Part shown: positions 37,489-44,863 of the stretch, piece after piece | How the letters are laid out: every line of letters starts with the position of its first letter | How positions within the stretch are numbered: the stretch's first letter is position 1 | Translations under genes and position numbers: made by a program | Notes under the pieces: generated by a model | What the model was told of the DNA's origin: nothing | Database searches by the model: none | The model's input: the letters and a program-made list of their open reading frames with translations, nothing else | DNA from: Ulvibacterium marinum | GTDB lineage: Bacteria > Bacteroidota > Bacteroidia > Flavobacteriales > Flavobacteriaceae | Assembly: GCF_003626755.1 (NCBI RefSeq) | Contig: NZ_RBCJ01000003.1 | Location: forward strand, 811,859-875,858 | DNA: 64,000 bases | Direction: 5' to 3'

Positions 37489-38192
37489 GATGTGTAATTA
37501 TTGATGATGAGCCTTTGGCCATTGATGTCTTAACAAAGCATTTGAAAAAAACGCAGGGCCTTACCTTATTAAGGTCTTTTCAAAATGCCTTTGAGGCCCT
37601 TTACTATGTACAGACCCAAAGAGTTGACCTGATTTTTTTGGATATCCAAATGCCTGGAATAAAAGGATTGCAATTTATCCGGATTTTAAAATATCCGCCT
37701 AAAATTATTATAACAACGGCCTATACGGAATATGCCTTGGAGGCACTTGAATTGGGCGTGGTTGACTACCTGCTGAAGCCAATACCTTATCATAGATTCC
37801 TTTCAGCGGTTAGTAAGGCCATGGAAATGAAATCTATGCCCAAGGCTTCTTTAGTGGGCAAGGAGATTGGTAAAGATCGGTACTTTTTTTTCAAGGAAGA
37901 TTCTACCTATTTAAAGGTTTATGAACGGGACATCGGCTATGTTCATGGAAATCGAAACTATTGTAATATTTATCTACAAGACCGGAAGATCAAGGTTAAG
38001 GGTAATTTGGGTTATTATTGTTCGGTTTTTTCCGAAGATAATTTTGCCAGGGTGCATAAATCCTATTTAGTATCCTTGGACCGGATAGAAAAATATGATT
38101 CCGACTCTTTATGGATACATGGGGATGTAATCCCAATAGGAAGGACCTATAAAACGATACTATGGGATTATTTGAAGGAAAAGACCCTATAA
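37485..38192 (+). CDS. LytTR-family response regulator
   Basis: The 235-residue regulator has an N-terminal receiver domain with IIDDEPLA, the phospho-acceptor Asp53 in IFLDIQMPG, and the YLLKPIPYHRF segment with the conserved Lys. A LytTR DNA-binding domain occupies about residues 130-235 (DSTYLKVYERDIGYVHGNRNY, FARVHKSYLVSLDRIEKYDS). It is paired with the kinase upstream. Being beside the mannoside locus it may control it or the TonB receptor, but no direct proof is visible. A 7-base inverted repeat ATCCCAA-TT-TTGGGAT follows at 38254-38269. Confidence 0.94.
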   Translation: MRCVIIDDEPLAIDVLTKHLKKTQGLTLLRSFQNAFEALYYVQTQRVDLIFLDIQMPGIKGLQFIRILKYPPKIIITTAYTEYALEALELGVVDYLLKPIPYHRFLSAVSKAMEMKSMPKASLVGKEIGKDRYFFFKEDSTYLKVYERDIGYVHGNRNYCNIYLQDRKIKVKGNLGYYCSVFSEDNFARVHKSYLVSLDRIEKYDSDSLWIHGDVIPIGRTYKTILWDYLKEKTL

Positions 38193-38415
38193 GCCACTTT
38201 TTTATGGAATTTCAAGGTTTTCTTTCTGGATAGTCGGTAAAATAGGCCATTTAATCCCAATTTTGGGATAATATCGTTTCTAGACCATTTGCATATTGAA
38301 TCCGATAAATGGAGGTATTGCCTTATTTCATACCAAAAACTCTTTCATATATCGATAAATCCCTGAAAAGATTTCGAATTGCCTCAAATTTGAGGGATTC
38401 CAAATCAAATATTTT
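38193..38415. other. Non-coding stretch with two palindromes
   Basis: It holds ATCCCAA-TT-TTGGGAT at 38254-38269 and the perfect 14-base palindrome CCTCAAATTTGAGG at 38382-38395. Neither is followed by a T-run, so operator sites are more likely than terminators. No larger ORF is seen. Confidence 0.45.
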
Positions 38416-38523
38416 ATGAAAGAACGTATCAATTTACAGAAGGCATTTACATTTACATGTTGTTTATTTGTGGCAGTGGTGCTCTTGCTTATTAAGAAGA
38501 TGATGGTTTATAATGGGTTTTAA
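38416..38523 (+). CDS. Possible 35-residue single-helix membrane peptide
   Basis: An ATG at 38416 opens a 35-codon frame with one clear hydrophobic helix (CCLFVAVVLLLI) between basic ends (MKERINLQK and KKMMVYNGF), positive-in at both sides. A perfect palindrome lies 21 bases upstream. There is no homologue I recognise, so it may be chance. Confidence 0.3.
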   Translation: MKERINLQKAFTFTCCLFVAVVLLLIKKMMVYNGF

Positions 38524-38657
38524 GGAAACAAATTTGGTTCAACCTCCTTAGTGATTCTTAAAGCTGGGCATAATCCAATTACAAATTAGGGATTGGGTGC
38601 GCTCTTAAGACCGAAACTCCATGTTGAAAGCAGTTCAATCATATAATCCATTTGGCT

Positions 38658-41600
38658 TCAAAAATTATATTTCAGTCCTAATTGCGCTCGCCATCGAGAG
38701 TTGAACAAATCTGTTACATAGGGTTCCGTACCTTCAGGAATGTTGAATTGAAATTGTGGCTCGTTGTTTTCGATACCCCTAAAGTTGAGGAGACTAAAAC
38801 TAGAGTTTACCACATTAGGTACAAATACCAATCGCCCCCAATCTTTGTTGATAAAATTGAACACATTGAGCATATCAAAGGAAAGGGAAATTCCATCTCC
38901 ATTTTTTAACTTCAAGGCATATTCCAATTTCATATCCAATTCGTGATTCCAAGGAGTTCGTGCTCCATTTCGCTCTGCAATTCGCCCTCGTCTTTCTCTT
39001 AAATATGGGTCACTTTCGATAAACGTATTTAAACGTTCCCATTGTTCAACAGTACTTACGGTAACATTTCCGGCACTATCGGTAATATCAATCAGGTTGA
39101 TTTCCGAGGTGTCTCTGGGCACATAAATTATGTCATTTCTTGAGGACCCATCGCGGTTTAAATCACCCTGATATACATACGAAAAAGTACTTCCTGCACG
39201 TCCATTATATAAAAAGGAAATAAAGCCTGTACTGTTTTTGTTGATATTGAATTGATAGGAATGGCTGCTTACAAACTTATGTCTGAGGTCAAAGTTGGAA
39301 TAAGATAACGATGGATTATTTGCCACCAAAGCTTGATTCCATTCAAAATTGGCCGCTGGTGAGCTTCTCACCGTACTGGAGATGTCTTTACTTTGACCAT
39401 AAGTATAGCCCAGATAACCACTATAATTTCCAGCTTGCTTACGAAGCCCTAAAGTAAGGTTGTACCGAAATCCTTGATCTGTATTGGTCAACAAGAATAC
39501 ATTGGTGAGGGTGGGATTGATTTTAATGGCATCTCCCGTTTCTAAAAAGTATGGACGATTGTCTGCCCCACTAAAGTTACCCAAATTGTTTCTGCGGTTG
39601 ATAGACTGAAAAAGCAACCCTTTTACCACGTCCGTATAGGTTCCTTCTACGTCAATGGTCCATTGGTTGGGTAATTTGGCTTTAAAAGCTATGTTGGTTT
39701 TCCAGTCTCGGGGTAGACTAAAATTGGGGTCTAAAAGATTTATCTCGGTCAAATTGGGTTGAACGCTTCGTAGGCCCTCCAAGTTTTCAGTTAAAGGCAA
39801 TACGTCACTAGGTCTTAAATCAATATTAAAGTATTCAGTGCCCGAAATGTATTCCGCATATGCGAACCATAGGTACGGGATACGCCCCGAGAACAAGCCT
39901 GTTCCTCCTCGTAGGGTGTACTTGCCATCTTTGTCTATTTTATAGTTAAACCCAAAACGTGGGTTGAACTGTGGTGCCTTGGAAATAGTATTATCAAATC
40001 TGGCAAACTCTGGCGTATTGTGTACTTCCTCACTCACGGGCAGTCGCTGGGTGAGGTATTGTCCGTCCACTCTTAAGCCTGCCGTTATTTCCAATTTTTC
40101 GTTTATGCGAAAATCATCCTGAAAGAAGGCAGCAGCTTCAAAAACACCAATGGTAGCCGATGAACGAGAGCTTACAAAACCAAAGTCATTATTGTTTACG
40201 TTATACACCCCTCTTACGCGTGCAGGTCTATCGTTTAAAAAATCGTCCACGGATCGGTATTCCCACCTCCCGTTCCAGGCAGAGAGAAATCCATAATCTA
40301 CATCATGCAGTTGACCAAAAACTCCTGCCGTGAAGTGATGTTTATTGCTGTCAAACGCGTAAGTATCTGCAATCTGTAAGGTTGAAAAATCGGTGTTATA
40401 CACAGAGGCTTCGCGATAAGTGCCTGCAAATATGCGACCTGCGGAAGTGGTTGCGATTTGGATATGAGGAAATATACGGCCATCAAAATCACGATTTTCC
40501 TTTACTGTATTAAAGCCTAGTGAAAGTTGGTTAGTGCTTCCATTTTTGAAGTTTGATTTTAATTCCAGAGCGAGACTGCTCGCCACACTTTTATGTCGAT
40601 AACCTTGATTTCCGAAGTTGAAAAAGGTACTGTTCCATTCTAAATTATCGGCAAAACTATTGACGTAGTTATTACGAAGGGTAAGTTTATGTACTTCGGA
40701 AAGGCTGTAATCCAACCTAGTAAATAATTTTGTGCTTGCTGTACCTAAATTGGCACTTTGAAACGCCCCCGGGTCATAATCATAGACATTTAACAATCTA
40801 TCTCGAATGGCAGTGACATCCTCCAAGGAAATATCCGAAGAGGCACTTCCGGGTGCATTTAAAACGGGAGTATTGGATAAAGCCTGTTCAAAATTCAAAT
40901 AGTAAAACAGTTTGTCTTTGATTAGAGCACCTCCAATACCGCCGCCAAATTGCACATCATAGAAAGATTGTACCTCTTGTTCGGCCCCGCTGGCAAAGCG
41001 CCCTATAAGGTTTTGATTATTGCCATAACCATAGACTTCGGTTTTGGTAGTATTGGTACCATTTTTAGTGACCAAATTGATGCTAGCGCCGTTAAAGTTT
41101 CCGATGCTCACATCAAAAGGCGATAGTTTTACACTTACTTGCTTTACAGCTCCCAACCCAATAGGCTGACTTCTGGAAAGGCTCCCTGGTGTACCGTTGG
41201 CAGACGAACCAGAGGCACCACTGGCAGGTTCTTGAAAACCGATAATATCATTATTGGCAATACCATCAATATTCAAGTTGTTAAAACGATTGCTAGCACC
41301 TCCGAACGAATTTAAATTATTCTCTGGTAAATTCTTGGAGAGGTCTTGAATACTCCTGTTGATAGTTGGAGTGCCTTTGATGGCTTTGCGACCCAGAAGG
41401 GTTTCGTTGCCTGTTTTTTTGGGGGTGGATTCAGCGATTACCACGACTTCTTGTAGATTCGTACTTTCCTCAAGAAGCACAAAATCCTTTACAGTGGCAC
41501 TACCCAAATTAATGACCAAGTTGAATTCTTCAATGGTATTGTAACCCAAAAAAGAGACCGTGACTTTATAACTATTACCCGGGGGAATATTTTTGAGTCT

Positions 41601-41792
41601 GTAAAAACCACTTTCTTGTGATATCGCTCCATAGGTGAAATTTGTTTCTGTATCAGTCAAAACGATATTTGAGAAAGGTATAGGTTGATTTTGGTTGTCT
41701 TTTAAGATCCCCTGAAGACTACCGGTAGTTTCTTGCGCAAAAGTGTTTAAGGCAAATAGCGTCAACAAAACAGTAGTTGGTATTCTTTTCAT
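38658..41792 (-). CDS. Oar-type TonB-dependent outer membrane receptor
   Basis: From the ATG at 41792 the 1044-residue protein has a signal peptide (to ALNTFAQ), a carboxypeptidase-regulatory-like domain (about 22-105) and a plug domain (about 110-240, RSIQDLSKNLPENNLNSFGG and FNNLNIDGIANND). The large barrel ends in WRAQLGLKYNF, with the terminal Phe recognised by BAM. The Oar-like N-terminus, lack of an adjacent SusD and the single copy argue against a SusC. It is transcribed toward the LytTR pair, not with it. The transported compound is unknown. Confidence 0.92.
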   Translation of the reverse strand: MKRIPTTVLLTLFALNTFAQETTGSLQGILKDNQNQPIPFSNIVLTDTETNFTYGAISQESGFYRLKNIPPGNSYKVTVSFLGYNTIEEFNLVINLGSATVKDFVLLEESTNLQEVVVIAESTPKKTGNETLLGRKAIKGTPTINRSIQDLSKNLPENNLNSFGGASNRFNNLNIDGIANNDIIGFQEPASGASGSSANGTPGSLSRSQPIGLGAVKQVSVKLSPFDVSIGNFNGASINLVTKNGTNTTKTEVYGYGNNQNLIGRFASGAEQEVQSFYDVQFGGGIGGALIKDKLFYYLNFEQALSNTPVLNAPGSASSDISLEDVTAIRDRLLNVYDYDPGAFQSANLGTASTKLFTRLDYSLSEVHKLTLRNNYVNSFADNLEWNSTFFNFGNQGYRHKSVASSLALELKSNFKNGSTNQLSLGFNTVKENRDFDGRIFPHIQIATTSAGRIFAGTYREASVYNTDFSTLQIADTYAFDSNKHHFTAGVFGQLHDVDYGFLSAWNGRWEYRSVDDFLNDRPARVRGVYNVNNNDFGFVSSRSSATIGVFEAAAFFQDDFRINEKLEITAGLRVDGQYLTQRLPVSEEVHNTPEFARFDNTISKAPQFNPRFGFNYKIDKDGKYTLRGGTGLFSGRIPYLWFAYAEYISGTEYFNIDLRPSDVLPLTENLEGLRSVQPNLTEINLLDPNFSLPRDWKTNIAFKAKLPNQWTIDVEGTYTDVVKGLLFQSINRRNNLGNFSGADNRPYFLETGDAIKINPTLTNVFLLTNTDQGFRYNLTLGLRKQAGNYSGYLGYTYGQSKDISSTVRSSPAANFEWNQALVANNPSLSYSNFDLRHKFVSSHSYQFNINKNSTGFISFLYNGRAGSTFSYVYQGDLNRDGSSRNDIIYVPRDTSEINLIDITDSAGNVTVSTVEQWERLNTFIESDPYLRERRGRIAERNGARTPWNHELDMKLEYALKLKNGDGISLSFDMLNVFNFINKDWGRLVFVPNVVNSSFSLLNFRGIENNEPQFQFNIPEGTEPYVTDLFNSRWRAQLGLKYNF

Positions 41793-41867
41793 TCCGATAA
41801 TCAAGTCTTGTTATCACCAACAGCGGGAATACAGGCTGATTAGCGATTTATCTTTTAAAAAATTTAA

Positions 41868-41903
41868 GTAAAAAAGAGGTCTTTTGCTTCAAAGCAATGA
41901 CCT
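41868..41903 (-). terminator. Terminator after the DUF2064 gene
   Basis: On the minus strand AGGTC...GACCT with an inner GCTT/AAGC pairing is followed by C and six T. It begins 3 bases after the DUF2064 stop and precedes the TonB receptor leader. Confidence 0.65.
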
Positions 41904-41905
41904 TT

Positions 41906-42571
41906 CTAGGATTGAAAGAAGTAGAAAACGGGAGATCCCTTATTAAAAAGTGTGAAATGTAAAAGTTTGAGTTCTGTAACCTTGGAAACAAAATAATTGG
42001 TACTTCGCCTTTTTACTGCAGATTGGATACTACTGCGCAATCGTGCATTTCGTATCCTATGCAGAACTAGGTTTTCCAAGGCGGATAGGTAATTAATGTC
42101 CCACAGCTTTTCGAGTGAATGACATTCAATTCTTCTTGTTTTTAAACTTTCAAAGAATTCTTCAAAAATTTTGTTAGTATTCCACGAAAGTGTTAAGAAT
42201 GCCCTATAGTCGAAATCTTTTTTCGAAAGTCCCATCAAATAAAACCCACCATCATAAGTAGGTCCAAGAACTGCCTCACCATTCTCTAATATTGCTTTCG
42301 CTTGATGGATATGGTTTACCTGCAAGTATGGACAATCATTACCGATAGCAATCAAGCCATCATAGCCTTCATCAAAAACGCTTCGTATTGCATTTGAAAA
42401 TCGTGTGCCAAAGTCATCTCCTATTTGTTTTGTTTCATCGAAATGGAAAACAGGCAGGTCACTTTGTACAGCGATATCCTTGGTATGTTTATTGAGGGAT
42501 TTAGCTAGAGTATCCTGAGCTAAAAAAGGCTTGCGTTTTACTTCTTCTTCATCAGAAAGAGCAAAAACCAA
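41906..42571 (-). CDS. DUF2064 (TIGR04282-like) nucleotidyltransferase-fold protein
   Basis: The protein resembles DUF2064/TIGR04282 glycosyltransferase-like proteins: KRKPFLAQDTLAKSLNKHT, QIGDDFGTRFSNAIRSVFDEGYD, LIAIGNDCPYLQ and VLGPTYDGGFYLMGLSK are strongly family-like, with the acidic DGG loop of the GT-A fold. No ATG starts the frame: the first usable codon is TTG at 42571, which removes part of the first beta strand (KIALLVFALS). An in-frame ATT at 42601 would restore it, and an in-frame stop lies 15 bases further upstream. The start is therefore uncertain and may be unusual. Function in this family is unproven. Confidence 0.8.
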   Translation of the reverse strand: MVFALSDEEEVKRKPFLAQDTLAKSLNKHTKDIAVQSDLPVFHFDETKQIGDDFGTRFSNAIRSVFDEGYDGLIAIGNDCPYLQVNHIHQAKAILENGEAVLGPTYDGGFYLMGLSKKDFDYRAFLTLSWNTNKIFEEFFESLKTRRIECHSLEKLWDINYLSALENLVLHRIRNARLRSSIQSAVKRRSTNYFVSKVTELKLLHFTLFNKGSPVFYFFQS

Positions 42572-42601
42572 AAGTGCAATTTTTTTATCAAGTGTTTTAA
42601 T

Positions 42602-43003
42602 TGGATACTATAGTTCTGAATTCTTATATAGTTCGTTAAGTCGTTAACAATTTGGTGACATTACAATTTTGCTAGAAAATTATCGTAAAAAGTAATGAAG
42701 TATATTCTCCTCTATTTCATTACTGCTCATTAAGGGAAAAGAGCTTCTTCCTTAAAATAGTGCTGAAAACATCTTAACCATTTTATTTTTTTGAGCATAT
42801 ATGATTTCACCAGAGGTTATTTGGGATAATATGCAGGAAATGACTGAATGACCATTTGGTCAAAAATAGTTTCCTCCCAGTGACGGGGCAAGTAATCGGA
42901 CGGTAACCAAAGGTGTAATGAACCTTTGTTAGCTAGGGGTCAAGTGGTACGTCGGTAATCCGCTGGAATGACCATTTCCTCTTTATCGGCGGACCTGTTC
43001 ATC
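42602..43003. other. Gene-free stretch with several hairpins and a repeated 12-base word
   Basis: No ORF is convincing. A two-tier hairpin at 42835-42875 has outer arms AGGAAA/TTTCCT and an inner TGACCA-TT-TGGTCA. A second at 42908-42928 pairs CAAAGGT with ACCTTTG. The word GAATGACCATTT occurs at 42846-42857 and again at 42966-42977. This could be a structured RNA or a decayed element. No tRNA or known riboswitch was recognised. Confidence 0.45.
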
Positions 43004-43189
43004 TTAAAGTTCCAGAAAATCCTTTAGTTTTTCATCCTCTATTTGGACCTTGCTATTCTGTAATGCCTCTCGCAAATCTTGTCTTGCCCATTGCATTTGC
43101 TGAATGGAAATTTGGAGATTGATATTGGCCTCGTGTAGTTCGGCCCATGATAAATCCAACTTCTGCTTAGCTTCCTTAAAATGTTCCAT
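43004..43189 (-). CDS. Small coiled-coil protein, hypothetical
   Basis: The ATG at 43189 gives 61 residues, MEHFKEAKQKLDLSWAELHE then ANINLQISIQQMQWARQDLREALQNSK split in two helical parts, with heptad-like hydrophobic spacing and mostly charged surface. The start ten codons further upstream (43219) is not an obvious improvement. Composition is protein-like and the stretch lacks other explanations, but no homologue is recognised. An inverted repeat ACAGTTAATT/AATTAACTGT lies upstream at 43221-43230 and 43258-43267. Confidence 0.45.
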   Translation of the reverse strand: MEHFKEAKQKLDLSWAELHEANINLQISIQQMQWARQDLREALQNSKVQIEDEKLKDFLEL

Positions 43190-43625
43190 GCTCGAAATGT
43201 ACGAAAAAACGAGTACCATGACAGTTAATTCTCAAATTTTTCGATGAAACTACCATCAATTAACTGTTAAACCTTAATTTTTGTGTTAAATCTTATAAAA
43301 AAAGTAGTAATATACGTATTAAATTTACTGTTATTAATAGGTCTTATCAAGGTAATTTGTACATATATGTCGAATCGAGGGTCGGAAAGTATTCTGATTA
43401 TCAATAGATTACGAAATGATCGGTTAGCTGCCCTACCGTTCATAAATCCGGTTGGTTTTAAGGATGGCAAAACCCGATCCTTGGTTCGCGCATATGATTG
43501 AACTAGTTATATTCAATATAAAAACGGACAATGAAAAGACCTGGAACAATAAATACTACAATTATTTGACAAAGCAAGCTATGTTTTTAGCATATTTTGT
43601 CTTCACCTTTTGGTCGATTTTTTTT

Positions 43626-43703
43626 GCGACCGCGGCAGGTTTTTTTGCGGTAGCTTGGTGAAGGAAGGATTACCTCACTTCGTTCGGTTTTCCTTTGGAG
43701 TCC
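43626..43703 (-). repeat. Degenerate tRNA-Arg 3'-end relic with associated block, copy A
   Basis: GCGACCGCGGCAGG (43626-43639) matches the tRNA 3' end GTGACCGCGACAGG at 12 of 14 positions. It is followed by AGGATTACCT (43666-43675) and GGTTTTCCTTTGGAGTCC (43686-43703), which recur in copy B. Confidence 0.5.
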
Positions 43704-43794
43704 CTCCTGAAAATGCAAACATGCATCGCTATCAAGCTGTGGATTCGCACTTTTGTTTACCTACAAAAGCTTTAAGCTTTTGATGCCTCCAAAA

Positions 43795-43826
43795 AATACA
43801 AAACCCTGCATTTTCATACAGGGCTT
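43795..43826 (-). terminator. Terminator hairpin after tRNA relic B
   Basis: Minus-strand stem AAGCCCTG/CAGGGTTT (43819-43826 with 43801-43808, one G-U pair) followed by TTG and more T. It stands in the same order as the terminator after the intact tRNA-Arg, as expected for a duplicated unit. Confidence 0.6.
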
Positions 43827-43831
43827 GCGCT

Positions 43832-43876
43832 TTAAGTGACCGCGACAGGATTACCTTTGGTTTTCCTTTGAGTTCC
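43832..43876 (-). repeat. tRNA-Arg 3'-end relic with associated block, copy B
   Basis: 43832-43852 is identical over 21 bases to 43999-44019, which covers the last 16 bases of the tRNA-Arg gene and five bases beyond. It continues into GGTTTTCCTTTGAGTTCC (43859-43876), close to the block in copy A. Confidence 0.75.
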
Positions 43877-43963
43877 GTAGTCTAAATGAAAAGCTCCAAA
43901 CCTACGGTTTGCTACTTTTTATGTTCTCACCTCGATTCCTGAGTGAGGTCAGATCTCATTCGA

Positions 43964-43992
43964 ACAAAAAAGCCCGCCAAATGACGAGCTTT
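43964..43992 (-). terminator. Terminator of tRNA-Arg
   Basis: Minus-strand stem AAAGCTCG/CGGGCTTT (43985-43992 with 43969-43976, one G-U pair) followed by a T-run, 11 bases after the tRNA 3' end. Confidence 0.8.
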
Positions 43993-44003
43993 CCATTCTT
44001 AAG

Positions 44004-44077
44004 TGACCGCGACAGGATTCAAACCTGTAACCTTCTGAGCCGTAATCAGATGCGCTATTCAGTTGCGCCACGCGGCC
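44004..44077 (-). tRNA. tRNA-Arg (anticodon ACG)
   Basis: The minus strand folds into a full cloverleaf: acceptor GGCCGCG/CGCGGTC (one G-U pair) with discriminator A, anticodon stem TCTGA/TCAGA around TTACGGC (anticodon ACG) and T-arm with GTTTGAATC. CCA is not encoded. A perfect promoter lies 12 bases upstream and a terminator downstream. Confidence 0.96.
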
Positions 44078-44089
44078 TTTTCAGGGCTG

Positions 44090-44119
44090 CAAATATATTT
44101 CTTTTTAAATTTAAGGCAA
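44090..44119 (-). promoter_or_regulatory. Bacteroidota promoter of tRNA-Arg
   Basis: On the minus strand TTG (44117-44119), exactly 19 bases, TATATTTG (44090-44097). A full consensus match; the -7 box ends 12 bases before the tRNA 5' end. Confidence 0.9.
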
Positions 44120-44137
44120 AATTACAATCATCAAAAT

Positions 44138-44647
44138 ATGGACCTAAAAGCCTTTATACGCGATATACCCGATTTTCCATCCCAAGGAGTTCTTTTTAAG
44201 GATATAACCCCACTTTTAAAAAGCCCTGAGGCACTTAGGACAACAACAGAGAGATTGCTTCAAATGGTCAATGGGGAAGTAGATATTGTAGTAGGTATGG
44301 AAAGCCGGGGGTTTTTCTTCGCCCCAATTTTAGCCTCCACATTAAACGCCGGTTTTGTCCCCGTTCGTAAATCAGGGAAACTTCCAGGAAAGGTAGTAGA
44401 GGAAACCTATGCTTTGGAATATGGGCAGGATACTTTGGAAATTCTTGAGGATAGTATTTCCAAAGGAGATAGGGTCTTGATACATGATGATGTCCTGGCG
44501 ACCGGCGGTACGGCCGTGGCTACTTGTGCCTTAGTAGAACGCTTGGGCGGAAAAGTAGTACAATGTAATTTTCTTATTGAATTGGAATTTTTAAAAGGGA
44601 GGGGGCAATTGAACGGTTTTGATGTAAAATCGCTAATGCGCTATTGA
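44138..44647 (+). CDS. apt: Adenine phosphoribosyltransferase
   Basis: Apt salvages adenine to AMP with PRPP. From the ATG at 44138 the enzyme has 169 residues, the family norm; the frame from 44063 runs through the divergent tRNA and its promoter. MDLKAFIRDIPDFPSQGVLFKDITPLL, split over the hood region, GMESRGFFFAPILA, FVPVRKSGKLPG and the PRPP loop VLIHDDVLATGGTAVATC are all present. It is divergent from tRNA-Arg; its last codons overlap the stop of a small gene on the other strand. Confidence 0.96.
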   Translation: MDLKAFIRDIPDFPSQGVLFKDITPLLKSPEALRTTTERLLQMVNGEVDIVVGMESRGFFFAPILASTLNAGFVPVRKSGKLPGKVVEETYALEYGQDTLEILEDSISKGDRVLIHDDVLATGGTAVATCALVERLGGKVVQCNFLIELEFLKGRGQLNGFDVKSLMRY

Positions 44648-44796
44648 TCCAGGGCATTTGTGGTAACATAATACCGCCATCCAATAATGGCCAACTGTAG
44701 TTTGGATGCCTTGGACAAATCCAATCCTTTCTTGGAGTAACTCGGCAACAATGCCTTATTTATTTTGGCCAAGAGCTTAAAAAAACCCTGCTTCAA
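44641..44796 (-). CDS. Small basic conserved flavobacterial protein, TTG start
   Basis: A 51-residue basic product, MKQGFFKLLAKINKALLPSY followed by SKKGLDLSKASKLQLAIIGW and RYYVTTNALDQ, is read from a TTG at 44796. I recall near-identical small proteins in many Flavobacteriaceae, often loosely labelled SsrA-binding protein, though they are far shorter than SmpB. A TATTTTTG box at 44812-44819 sits 15 bases upstream; a further upstream TTG at 44814 lies inside that box, which favours 44796. Its stop overlaps the end of apt by 7 bases in convergent orientation. Confidence 0.75.
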   Translation of the reverse strand: MKQGFFKLLAKINKALLPSYSKKGLDLSKASKLQLAIIGWRYYVTTNALDQ

Positions 44797-44811
44797 GATG
44801 TTCGATTTTCT

Positions 44812-44819
44812 CAAAAATA
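44812..44819 (-). promoter_or_regulatory. -7 promoter box of the small TTG-start gene
   Basis: TATTTTTG on the minus strand, directly beside the terminator hairpin of the upstream SPFH gene. No TTG at 19 bases. Confidence 0.5.
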
Positions 44820-44827
44820 CAAAATAA

Positions 44828-44853
44828 AAACTCGGCCCTGGGCCGAGTTTTTT
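44828..44853. terminator. Bidirectional-looking terminator after the SPFH gene
   Basis: A 10-base stem AAACTCGGCC/GGCCGAGTTT (44828-44837 with 44841-44850), three-base loop and T-runs on both strands. It ends the SPFH transcript. Confidence 0.85.
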
Positions 44854-44863
44854 AAACGAAATA

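Larger units (their letters stand above)
43268..43998. other. Gene-free region with relics of tRNA-Arg 3' ends and terminators
   Basis: Open frames here (43283, 43452) have GTG/ATG starts but no protein-like pattern and overlap repeats. Two degenerate copies of the 3' end of the tRNA-Arg at 44004 and a repeated block (AGGATTACCT then GGTTTTCCTTTG) are listed separately. No intact gene was seen. Confidence 0.5.

Noticed and set aside
38658-41792. TonB receptor as the missing SusC of the mannoside locus
   Set aside because: It is on the opposite strand behind the LytS/LytTR pair, has an Oar-like layout and has no SusD neighbour.
43283-43501. 72-codon frame with hydrophobic start on the plus strand
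   Set aside because: GTG start, no family likeness, Leu/Ile-rich because of AT-rich DNA; overlaps another spurious frame on the minus strand.
43452-43661. 69-codon frame ending in a hydrophobic tail
   Set aside because: It runs through the tRNA-Arg relic and repeat block and shows no consistent protein pattern; it may be a decayed fragment but cannot be assigned.
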